Positions 1-6,277 of a stretch of DNA of 9,919 nt are shown piece by piece. A program made the position numbers and the translations under genes. Numbering within the stretch: the first letter of the stretch is position 1; each line of letters begins with the position of its first letter. Below the pieces are notes generated by a model. It searched no databases. It was not told the DNA's origin and saw only the letters and a program-made list of their open reading frames with translations. Source of the DNA: Methanobacteriota archaeon (GTDB lineage Archaea > Thermoplasmatota > Poseidoniia > Poseidoniales > Poseidoniaceae); NCBI GenBank assembly GCA_002714305.1, contig PAWY01000025.1, forward strand, positions 1 through 9,919, in the 5' to 3' direction.

Positions 1-576
1 ATGGAACACGTGGAACGAAGCATTTGGCTCAACGGTATTCTCTCTCCCCGACCCGTCGTGGTGGCCGGCACCCATGGCGACGACGATGCACGCAATTTTG
101 CACCCCTTTCCTCGGTGATGCAGGTGTCAACATCTCCTCCTTACCTCATCGCTTCGCTGTCCATTCACAAAGACAAACGCCCACGGGATACACTTCAGAA
201 CCTCCGAAGCACTGGCAAGGTGTTCCTGAATGTGATGCCACCGACGCCGAGGGGGGCTGCAATTGTTGATGAAACCGCCACGCCTCTGCCTTTTGGAGAA
301 GACGAGGGTGCGCTTCTTGAGATGGAAACGGTCCAAGGACAAAACCTGCTGCTCAAAGAAGCGGTGGCGGCCGTTGAGGCGAGTTTCGTTGAGGAGCACA
401 AGCTACCTGATGCCGTGGCCACCTTGGTGGTCCTCAGGGTCGAAGCGGTTTGGTTTTCCTCCACCACCGTCCCAAGCGGAGGACTCAATGTTCTGTGCCA
501 GCATGGGCGAGACGACATGACACCCTCTCCCCAAGGATGGACCCAACGGGTGTTGAAACACTACGGCCCGGTTTGA
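1..576 (+). CDS. Flavin reductase-like domain protein (FMN-binding split barrel)
   Basis: This 191-residue protein looks like a member of the flavin reductase-like / FMN-binding split-barrel family. Such proteins bind FMN and often reduce flavin with NAD(P)H for a partner oxygenase, but many members have no assigned substrate. Visible family features are RPVVVAGT at residues 17-24, RNFAPLSS at 31-38, the SPPYLIASL segment at 45-53, and RDTLQNLRSTGKVFLNVM at about 62-79, which matches the usual 'kDT..N....g.fvvN' block that contacts the flavin phosphate. The length is near the family norm, so the reading frame is probably almost complete. The ATG is the first base of the window, so no ribosome-binding site can be seen and a start further upstream cannot be excluded. 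The 3' end overlaps the convergent SDR gene by 16 bases. Family assignment is fairly firm; the physiological role is unknown. Confidence 0.85.
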   Translation: MEHVERSIWLNGILSPRPVVVAGTHGDDDARNFAPLSSVMQVSTSPPYLIASLSIHKDKRPRDTLQNLRSTGKVFLNVMPPTPRGAAIVDETATPLPFGEDEGALLEMETVQGQNLLLKEAVAAVEASFVEEHKLPDAVATLVVLRVEAVWFSSTTVPSGGLNVLCQHGRDDMTPSPQGWTQRVLKHYGPV

Positions 577-1547
577 AGGCCTTGCCAAACCATCGCAAGT
601 CCGGCATCAAGCGGGATTTTGGGAGACCATCCAAGGGCTTTTTGTGCGGATTCAATGTCGGGTAAACGTCGCTTTGAATCTCCCGGATAACCGCCTGCGA
701 GAGCACAATCCACGGCGAGCGAACCCACCGTTTGGTTCACCCTTGCCGCCAGTTCAAGCATGCTGACCTCCTCTTGCGAACCCAGGTTAAACGAGGCTCC
801 CGACAACGTTGTGCCATCACGGCCGAGGTCGAGGGAGCCGGCAAGGTAGAATCCTTCCACGATGTCGTCAATGTGCGTCAGGCTTCTCGTCTGCGTTCCG
901 TCTCCGTGAACGGTCATTGGTTGTTGGTCTCGAATGGCTTGAAAGAACATCCCAACAACCTGGCCGTATTCATCACCAACCATGTCCGCGCCATAAGCGT
1001 TGAAAGGCCGAACGATTCGAGCATCAAGACCTTGGTGAACGGCATGCTGAACGGCCACCTCATCGAGGTATTTGCTGGCGCCGTAGGAAAAACGCTGGTG
1101 GGAGGAGGCCGCTGGAAACACGCTGCTGTCTTCGTGGTGCAGGGGCATTTTCTCGTTATCACCGTAGGCTTCCGGCGAGGAAGCAAGAACAAAGCGTGCT
1201 CCCCATTCCATCGCTTTGCGAAGGGCAGCCAACGTACCGTTGATGTTGACATCAATCACCTCAATGGCTGCCTCGTTGAACCATTTCGTTCCGTTGATGG
1301 CCGCCAAATGGTGAACCACGTCAACGCCTCCCAGCGCATCAAAGGCACGCTGAAGGTCATTGGAGTCCACCACATCACCCTGAACCACGGTCAGCGACGG
1401 ATGGGCGGAAACGGTCCGAAGGTTGTGCATGGAACCGCGCCAGAAATTATCCAAGACGGCCACGATGTGCCCCTCGTCCAAAAGCCGCTTGACGAGGGCG
1501 GAACCAATGAAGCCGGCCCCACCGGTGACCAAAACCCGGGACGTCAT
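561..1547 (-). CDS. NAD-dependent epimerase/dehydratase (extended SDR, nucleotide-sugar type)
   Basis: A 328-residue extended short-chain dehydrogenase/reductase, about the usual length for nucleotide-sugar 4-epimerases, 4,6-dehydratases and UDP-glucuronate decarboxylases. The N-terminal Rossmann motif TGGAGFIG is at residues 8-15 and an acidic residue, D33, follows the second strand (VLDN), favouring NAD over NADP. HHLAAING (79-86), ASSPEAYG (122-129) and the catalytic YGASK (Y155, K159) follow. The substrate-side motif GDGTQTRSLTHIDDIVEG (215-232) and RRLPDIESAQKALGWSP (293-309) are typical of sugar-nucleotide members. The probable job is converting a UDP- or dTDP-sugar for glycolipid or glycoprotein synthesis, but the exact substrate cannot be read from sequence. 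Its ATG overlaps the stop of the aconitase X gene as ATGA, so it is probably translated by coupling to that gene. Its last 16 bases overlap the convergent flavin reductase-like gene. Confidence 0.92.
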   Translation of the reverse strand: MTSRVLVTGGAGFIGSALVKRLLDEGHIVAVLDNFWRGSMHNLRTVSAHPSLTVVQGDVVDSNDLQRAFDALGGVDVVHHLAAINGTKWFNEAAIEVIDVNINGTLAALRKAMEWGARFVLASSPEAYGDNEKMPLHHEDSSVFPAASSHQRFSYGASKYLDEVAVQHAVHQGLDARIVRPFNAYGADMVGDEYGQVVGMFFQAIRDQQPMTVHGDGTQTRSLTHIDDIVEGFYLAGSLDLGRDGTTLSGASFNLGSQEEVSMLELAARVNQTVGSLAVDCALAGGYPGDSKRRLPDIESAQKALGWSPKIPLDAGLAMVWQGLQTGP

Positions 1548-3319
1548 GGTTTGACACGCTCCACGACTTCAAGCTCGACACCGTGTTCAGTGCGTCGAAA
1601 TTCAACCACATCGCCGGTGTTGACCGTCATGCAGGGGTCGTGGTTGAAGCCGTGACCGTACGGGAGTTCGAGGAGTGAACAGGCTGGCAACGTAAGCGGG
1701 CAAATGTCTCGGTTGACCACTGCCTTCGGTCCTTTACCGGTGTAGATCAGCCCCATCAGCACGTAGGGAGCCACCGTTGAGCCCGAACCTTTTGGATAGA
1801 TCAGCACGGTGTCTTCAATGGCCACACCGTCCAAGGGATGGCCTGCTTCTTCGATGACACCGGTGTCGCGGTTCACGTAGCCAAGGTAGGTGATGGGAAC
1901 GTCGGTGACCAGCGCACGGCCCCGCACCGTGAACGCTGCTTGGGAACGAAGACCCGCTCCCGAAAGAAGGGCTTCTCCGTCTTGATGCGCTTTTGATGAG
2001 GCATGTTGCGGCTGCGCCTTTGCCGAAAGAACGGGGGTCGGTCCCTTTGAGAGCGAGGGGTCGATGGCATGGGCCACACAATCCTCAATCGGCATGACCG
2101 AGGTTGGCAAGCGATTCAACCCGCTGGTGAGGTAATGTTCTGCTTTGAGGGAGTTGGTGAGCAAATGGTTGTACTTTGAGCGATTGTAGGGGGTGACTTC
2201 CGGACAGGTATCCTTCAACAACAGCGCGCCGCCTTCCTCAAGGAGTTCAATGGTTCCATCCGCCTCGGCCAATTCGTAATTTTCACCGCTGGTGAACACC
2301 CACAATCGGTGGTCGGGAACGCGCTGCCCCATCTCCATGTGGCCCCTCAGGGCTGAAGCCGTGATGCGAAGTTCTTCGAGGCTTGCCTGAGGGCAACCGA
2401 TGACCACGAGGTCCACTTGGCCATTGGGCGCAAGTTCAGCGTATCGCTCCTGCAACGCTTGGTCGGTGAAGGTCAAGCTGCCCTTCCAACCCCCATCGGG
2501 AGCTTCGTGCGTTCCATCCGCCCCCACAGCCAAGGGTGGCGCCACGGTGTGACCCTCGGCCCAAAGCATGGCACATCCGTAATTGGCTGCCGCAGCGGTC
2601 AACGCCTTTTTTGAAGCGAAGGACATGTATTCGGGCAGACCGGTCAGGTAAGGCATCGGTCCGTAAGGCATGTCCCAATCAGGGCGAACCTGCTTTCCGA
2701 TCCAATCGCCAAGAACCGACCAGTCCGACAGGTGGTTCATCTCGCAATCGATGTGGACCTTCATGTTCGGTACACGGTTGCTATCGAGATGCAATCCCCA
2801 ACGCGGTGCAAATCCGGTCAAAGCGGTCGCCAGGGCTGAAAGTCCAGATTCACGGTTGGTGATGAGCGAGGTCCATGTGTTGGAAAAACACACGGCATTT
2901 GATTCAGCCCATGTTGCGATACCGGTTTCGTCTTCAATGCCCCGATCGTAGGGTGTGCACGACAAGGTCGCATCGATCCCAAGCCGTTCATAGGCTTGGA
3001 CAATCTCAAATTGTTGCTCGAGGAAATCCGGCCACTCAATGTCCATCTCCTCCATTTTTTCTTGGTCGCATCCGGCCGAATTCAGCGTGGTTGGGATGGC
3101 CACGTGCCCGTCCCCGTCGGCGGACAAATCCTTCAGAAACCGACGCAGCCCATGCCCTCCAGTGATGACGGACACGCCCGAGACGTGCGCGTGAACGGCC
3201 GGAATGTAGCCATCGGCGTTGGCCGTGTCAGCAAGGTCGATGACCAAACGAGCTGCTTTCTGGCGCGTCTTCCCCTCCTCCCCGGCCAGTTGGCCAAGCA
3301 GTCGTGCGGGAGGCTCCAT
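1544..3319 (-). CDS. Aconitase X, catalytic and swivel domains fused (possible phosphomevalonate dehydratase)
   Basis: This 591-residue protein joins both parts of aconitase X. Residues 1 to about 425 are the catalytic part, with AVHAHVSG (41-48), PTTLNSAGCD (76-85), CTPYD (121-125), WAESNAVCFSNT (137-148), IGCPQASLEEL (308-318) and DTCPEV (370-375). C121, C309 and C372 are the expected iron-sulfur cluster ligands. A variable linker (about 425-462) leads to the small swivel domain, with GRALVTD (467-473), YPKGSGSTVAPYVL (508-521) and a closing TGDVVEF (568-574). In archaea the two-subunit form dehydrates (R)-5-phosphomevalonate in the modified mevalonate pathway; in bacteria AcnX proteins include cis-3-hydroxy-L-proline dehydratases. 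The archaeal context favours the former, but the single chain leaves it open. The ATG at 3319 is the only usual start in this frame, with only a weak GGGAAG before it. A better Shine-Dalgarno (GGGGTGA) precedes an out-of-frame ATG at 3345. The SDR gene follows with an ATGA overlap. Confidence 0.92.
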   Translation of the reverse strand: MEPPARLLGQLAGEEGKTRQKAARLVIDLADTANADGYIPAVHAHVSGVSVITGGHGLRRFLKDLSADGDGHVAIPTTLNSAGCDQEKMEEMDIEWPDFLEQQFEIVQAYERLGIDATLSCTPYDRGIEDETGIATWAESNAVCFSNTWTSLITNRESGLSALATALTGFAPRWGLHLDSNRVPNMKVHIDCEMNHLSDWSVLGDWIGKQVRPDWDMPYGPMPYLTGLPEYMSFASKKALTAAAANYGCAMLWAEGHTVAPPLAVGADGTHEAPDGGWKGSLTFTDQALQERYAELAPNGQVDLVVIGCPQASLEELRITASALRGHMEMGQRVPDHRLWVFTSGENYELAEADGTIELLEEGGALLLKDTCPEVTPYNRSKYNHLLTNSLKAEHYLTSGLNRLPTSVMPIEDCVAHAIDPSLSKGPTPVLSAKAQPQHASSKAHQDGEALLSGAGLRSQAAFTVRGRALVTDVPITYLGYVNRDTGVIEEAGHPLDGVAIEDTVLIYPKGSGSTVAPYVLMGLIYTGKGPKAVVNRDICPLTLPACSLLELPYGHGFNHDPCMTVNTGDVVEFRRTEHGVELEVVERVKP

Positions 3320-3365
3320 GGTCTTCCCATTGCTTGATGCCTCATGAACTCACCCCTTTGCGGAG
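3320..3365. other. Short divergent intergenic region
   Basis: Only 46 bases separate the start of the aconitase X gene (leftward) from the proposed GTG start of the small rightward gene. Any promoters for the two must lie here or inside the opposing gene. I see no AT-rich box resembling an archaeal TATA element in this stretch. On the minus strand it holds GGGGTGA (3350-3356) ahead of an ATG at 3345 that is out of frame with aconitase X. On the plus strand it ends in GGAG, the start of a strong ribosome-binding site. Confidence 0.5.
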
Positions 3366-3368
3366 GTG
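3362..3368 (+). promoter_or_regulatory. Strong Shine-Dalgarno-like site GGAGGTG
   Basis: GGAGGTG is close to a perfect complement of the 3' end of archaeal 16S rRNA. It sits at the 5' end of the small rightward gene but does not settle its start. The in-frame GTG at 3366 lies inside the site itself. The next in-frame GTG, at 3384, is 15 bases downstream, which is long. An ATG at 3376 has ideal 7-base spacing but opens a different frame of only 37 codons. The site may be real or a chance match. Confidence 0.4.
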
Positions 3369-3617
3369 GTAGGCGATGGTACGGTGGCCGGAGCATCCGT
3401 TGGTGTTTCACTTTGGGCGGTGGAAGGAGAAGCCGTGCGTTTGGTGTACAATCCATGGGAAGGGGGCAGCAATTCATCTGAAGCCCTGAACTATGGCCAA
3501 GTGGTGCTTTCGCCAACCCAAGCATGGTTCGTCGCTCACGATGGGGTGCACGGTCATGAATGGCACCGATGGAGCCATGGGGAATTGTCGGACGACTGGA
3601 TCGTCATTCATCGCTGA
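3366..3617 (+). CDS. Small Trp/His-rich hypothetical protein
   Basis: An 83-residue protein I do not recognise. Evidence for coding is indirect: the frame is open from a stop at 3345, it fills an otherwise empty gap between two leftward genes, and its codons show the G-rich first position expected of real genes, unlike the alternative frames. It has no signal peptide or membrane helix. The first half is Gly/Val-rich and the second half is unusually rich in aromatic residues and histidine: six Trp (17, 31, 54, 66, 69, 78) and six His (58, 62, 64, 67, 71, 82), with five His packed into AHDGVHGHEWHRWSHGE. That could bind a metal, but no known site pattern is clear. It overlaps the convergent trhO end by 14 bases. 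The start is uncertain: GTG 3366 is chosen as the longest, GTG 3384 is possible. Confidence 0.5.
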   Translation: MVGDGTVAGASVGVSLWAVEGEAVRLVYNPWEGGSNSSEALNYGQVVLSPTQAWFVAHDGVHGHEWHRWSHGELSDDWIVIHR

Positions 3618-4452
3618 TGGGAACCACGTTGACTCGGTCGATGCAATAGGGACATGAAACGCCCACGACGTAATCCGACGAAGCCTGCTCGTCCTTCGAC
3701 AGAGGTTCCCGGCAAGCAAAACACACCACAACTTCGGTTTCATCGAGTGCCGGATTCACCGCAACCCGCTGGTCGAAAACAAAACAATCGCCATCCCAGT
3801 GGTCGCCTCCAACCTCCTCAAAATAGCCCAAAATTCCGCCTTTGAGTTGCTTGACGTTGCGAAATCCAGCCTCCATCATGATGGCGCTCGCCTTTTCACA
3901 TCGTATACCGCCGGTGCAAAACATCACGATGGGTTCATCCTTCATGGCCTCTGGAAGGCGTTTGATGGCTTCGGGGAAGGCACGGAAGGTGCGAATATTG
4001 AGGTCGATGGCGTTCTCAAACGTTCCCACCCGCAATTCGTAGTCGTTTCGAGTATCGAGCACGTGGACGGGCTCGCCTTGGTCAAGCATCGCCTTGAACG
4101 CCTTTGGTTCAATTTCGGGACCCGTGGCGTCCGCAGGGCGGATGTGGTCCAAGCCCACCGAGATGATTTCGGTTTTCTTCCGTACGTTCATCCGGTTAAA
4201 CGGCTGATATTGCGTGAATGAAGTCTTCACCGGGATGCCCTGGAACCGTTCATCGTCCTCGAGAAAACGCGTGAAACCATCCAAGCTTGTTGCGGGCCCC
4301 GCTAAGAAAAAATTGATGCCTTCCGGCGCAAGAAGGATGGTGCCTTTCAGTCCTAAATCCGCGCAGAGGCTACGGAAGACGGATTGCAAGTTGTCTCGGT
4401 CGTCGAGGTCAACGAACCGGTAGCCCGCAATGTTCGTGATGGGGCCGGACAC
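3604..4452 (-). CDS. trhO: tRNA uridine(34) hydroxylase TrhO (rhodanese family)
   Basis: This 282-residue protein matches TrhO (formerly YceA, UPF0176), which hydroxylates U34 of certain tRNAs to 5-hydroxyuridine in an oxygen-dependent reaction. The N-terminal domain shows the family block GTILLAPEGIN (37-47). A rhodanese domain runs from about 120 to 215, with LDTRNDYELRVGTFENAI (132-149) and the signature active-site loop CTGGIRCEKAS (179-189), containing C179 and C185. The C-terminal end has two cysteine pairs, CFAC (244-247) and CPYC (267-270), which look like a zinc knuckle and are found in many family members. The start is GTG, fixed by an AGGAGG site seven bases upstream; no ATG lies between it and the nadE stop. 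It is 39 bases downstream of nadE and probably co-transcribed with it. The family is best known from bacteria, so its presence in an archaeal context is notable. Confidence 0.95.
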   Translation of the reverse strand: MSGPITNIAGYRFVDLDDRDNLQSVFRSLCADLGLKGTILLAPEGINFFLAGPATSLDGFTRFLEDDERFQGIPVKTSFTQYQPFNRMNVRKKTEIISVGLDHIRPADATGPEIEPKAFKAMLDQGEPVHVLDTRNDYELRVGTFENAIDLNIRTFRAFPEAIKRLPEAMKDEPIVMFCTGGIRCEKASAIMMEAGFRNVKQLKGGILGYFEEVGGDHWDGDCFVFDQRVAVNPALDETEVVVCFACREPLSKDEQASSDYVVGVSCPYCIDRVNVVPISDE

Positions 4453-4459
4453 AAAATCG

Positions 4460-4465
4460 CCTCCT
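4460..4465 (-). promoter_or_regulatory. Shine-Dalgarno site for trhO
   Basis: On the minus strand this reads AGGAGG, followed by CGATTTT and then the GTG start of trhO (spacing seven bases). It decides in favour of a GTG start, because no ATG is available in frame after the nadE stop. The rest of the 39-base gap shows no clear terminator or TATA-like box, in keeping with read-through from nadE. Confidence 0.8.
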
Positions 4466-4491
4466 GGATTCTTTTCTTCTGCCCACCGCCA

Positions 4492-6258
4492 TCAATCAAC
4501 TCGGCGCCAGTCATGGTTGGAAGCCAACGGACGGCGCCAGCCTTGACCAAAGGCACGGCGGGAAACCCGGGGGGCGGGGGGCATTTGCCAGCGTTTGTGT
4601 TCATTGCGTTCCAAACGACGAAGCACATCCATGACCATCGAGGGTTCAAACCCGCGTTCCATGAGGTCGTCAGCGTTCAAACCGCCTTCGATGTGGCCCT
4701 GAAGCACAGCATCGAGCACCTCGTAAGGAGGGAGCGTGTCTTGGTCGGTCTGGTCGGGAGCCAATTCAGCGGAAGGGGGTTTGGTCATGGTTGAAGCGGA
4801 AACGGGTCCAGTGCGTCCTTCAGCGATGGCTCGTTGATTGAAGTGCTCAGCCATGGCGTAAACGTCCATTTTGTAAACGTCTCCTAGAGGAGCATAGCCC
4901 CCCGCCATGTCGCCGTAGAGGGTGCAATAACCCTGGGCGATTTCTGACTTGTTTCCGGTGGTGATCGCCATGCTGGAATTGGCATTGGCGTAGCCCATCA
5001 CGAGAATGGCGCGAAGGCGGGCTTGGAGGTTTTCCCCCGCCACGGGATGGCCGTTGGCCAACACGTTATCGAGGACGGATTCAACGCTCTCATGCATGGT
5101 GTCAATGGAATGGAGGTGGTGCTCAAGCCCGAGCGCTTGAGCGGTGTGAAGCGCGTCATCAATGGAATGCTGGGAAGAATGGCGGCTTGGCATCGCCAGT
5201 CCTGTCACGTTGGACGGCCCGATGGCTTCAGCGGCAACGCAGGCTGCCACGGCCGAATCAATGCCTCCCGAAAGACCGAGGACGATGGAATGAATGGACG
5301 ATTTACGGCAATAATCTGCAAGGCCTGCCACGACTGCATTGGTCAGCTCCTCGATGGTGTCGACCAACGTATCGCCATCGTCTCCGGGTTCAAGGACCAT
5401 CAGTTGGGATTGTCCAATGCACAAACCATCCTCAGCTGTGCTCTTCACCCACTGGCAGCCTTCCGGGCCTTCGAGGTTGACCAACAGCACGCCCTCCTGC
5501 CAAGAGGGGGCGACCACCGCTCGCCCATCGGGCCAAACGACAAGGCTGCGACCGTCGAACAGGAGGTCATCGTTCCCCCCGACTTGATTGGCGAGAAGGA
5601 AAGGGTGGCCCAACACCGAGGCCGCATGACGGGCGACGGACAGCCGCGTGGTGAATTTCTCCGTGTGAAAAGGTGAAGCCGAGAGGTTCACAGTGGCGTG
5701 GATGTCAACGCCTTGCCGGCACCATTCTGCGATGTGTTCGATGGGGTCCTGAGTGTAAGCGGAAGGTGTCATGCCCGCCGATTGCCAAGCGTCCTCACAC
5801 ACCGTCACACCGAGGGTGAATCCACCGAAAGAGCGAGCCAAGCCCGACCGGTTTTTGGCGGCAAAGTAGCGAGCCTCATCGAAGACATCGTACGTTGGAA
5901 GCAATTGTTTCTCGGCGACGATGCGGCTTTGTTCGTCGTTGGTGATGCTGGTGAACTCAGGCCCTGACCTGACCACGCCATTGGTGGGAAGCGTGCGATC
6001 ATCATCGGCGGGAATTGGCGTGCCGATGAGCACTGGAAGCGTGGTGGAAACCTGCAGGGCTGCCTCCATGGAGTGCTCAACGAAATCCCGTTCCATCAGC
6101 AAGTCCCTCGGCGGGTAGCCACATACCGCCAGTTCGGTGGAAACACCCACCGCAGCACCATGAGATTCAGCGAGTTGTGCCAACTCGGAAAGGCGACGGC
6201 AATTTTGCTCCAAATCGCCCACGGTCGGGTCAAATTGGAGTAGCGCAATCTTGCTCAT
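4492..6258 (-). CDS. nadE: Glutamine-dependent NAD+ synthetase, two-domain
   Basis: This 588-residue enzyme makes NAD+ from nicotinic acid adenine dinucleotide, ATP and glutamine, the last step of NAD synthesis. The N-terminal nitrilase-type glutaminase domain (about 1-270) carries the catalytic triad: E42 in STELAVCGYPP, K117 in AEKQLLPTYDVFDE, and C154 in VTVCEDAW. The C-terminal synthetase domain (about 300-588) has the ATP-binding PP-loop LGLSGGIDS (327-335), ITTGNKSE (432-439), the family block KPPSAELAPDQTDQDTLPPY starting at 493, and a typical basic tail (RVSRRAFGQGWRRP, 564-577). All key residues are present and the length matches two-domain NadE. Many archaea instead have a short ammonia-dependent NadE. 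The ATG at 6258 is preceded by GGGGTGGGTGA. The gene starts 19 bases after the surface-protein gene and lies 39 bases before trhO. Confidence 0.96.
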   Translation of the reverse strand: MSKIALLQFDPTVGDLEQNCRRLSELAQLAESHGAAVGVSTELAVCGYPPRDLLMERDFVEHSMEAALQVSTTLPVLIGTPIPADDDRTLPTNGVVRSGPEFTSITNDEQSRIVAEKQLLPTYDVFDEARYFAAKNRSGLARSFGGFTLGVTVCEDAWQSAGMTPSAYTQDPIEHIAEWCRQGVDIHATVNLSASPFHTEKFTTRLSVARHAASVLGHPFLLANQVGGNDDLLFDGRSLVVWPDGRAVVAPSWQEGVLLVNLEGPEGCQWVKSTAEDGLCIGQSQLMVLEPGDDGDTLVDTIEELTNAVVAGLADYCRKSSIHSIVLGLSGGIDSAVAACVAAEAIGPSNVTGLAMPSRHSSQHSIDDALHTAQALGLEHHLHSIDTMHESVESVLDNVLANGHPVAGENLQARLRAILVMGYANANSSMAITTGNKSEIAQGYCTLYGDMAGGYAPLGDVYKMDVYAMAEHFNQRAIAEGRTGPVSASTMTKPPSAELAPDQTDQDTLPPYEVLDAVLQGHIEGGLNADDLMERGFEPSMVMDVLRRLERNEHKRWQMPPAPRVSRRAFGQGWRRPLASNHDWRRVD

Positions 6259-6263
6259 TCACC

Positions 6264-6269
6264 CACCCC
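6264..6269 (-). promoter_or_regulatory. Shine-Dalgarno site for nadE
   Basis: The minus strand reads GGGGTG here, five bases before the nadE ATG, with a second GGGTGA abutting the start codon. It lies in the 19-base gap after the surface-protein stop codon and supports the ATG at 6258 as the true start. The gap is too short for a promoter of its own, so nadE is probably read from a transcript that also covers the surface-protein gene. Confidence 0.65.
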
Positions 6270-6277
6270 GAACAATC

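Noticed and set aside
551..560. Short palindrome tgttgaaaca just beyond the SDR stop codon, considered as a terminator.
   Set aside because: The arms are four bases with a two-base loop, too short for a stable hairpin. There is no following T-run, and it lies inside the convergent gene's coding sequence.
732..1655. A long open rightward frame (307 codons) opposite the SDR gene.
   Set aside because: It lies wholly antisense to a gene with clear Rossmann and YxxxK motifs, extends across the AcnX/SDR junction, and its translation shows no recognisable domain. It is a by-product of codon bias.
3133..3345. A leftward frame from an ATG at 3345 after GGGGTGA, overlapping the 5' end of aconitase X.
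   Set aside because: The translation is Arg/Pro-rich without domain character, while the aconitase X frame carries conserved family sequence from its first residues.
3376..3489. A 37-codon frame starting at an ATG ideally spaced after GGAGGTG.
   Set aside because: Codon use (few G in first position) is less coding-like than the overlapping longer frame, and it stops early. It is kept only as a reason the small gene's start is uncertain.
4453..4494. nadE and trhO are in the same frame, separated by one TGA and 13 sense codons, so stop read-through would give a fusion.
   Set aside because: Same-frame neighbours arise by chance a third of the time, and trhO has its own strong AGGAGG site and GTG start. 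No recoding element was seen.
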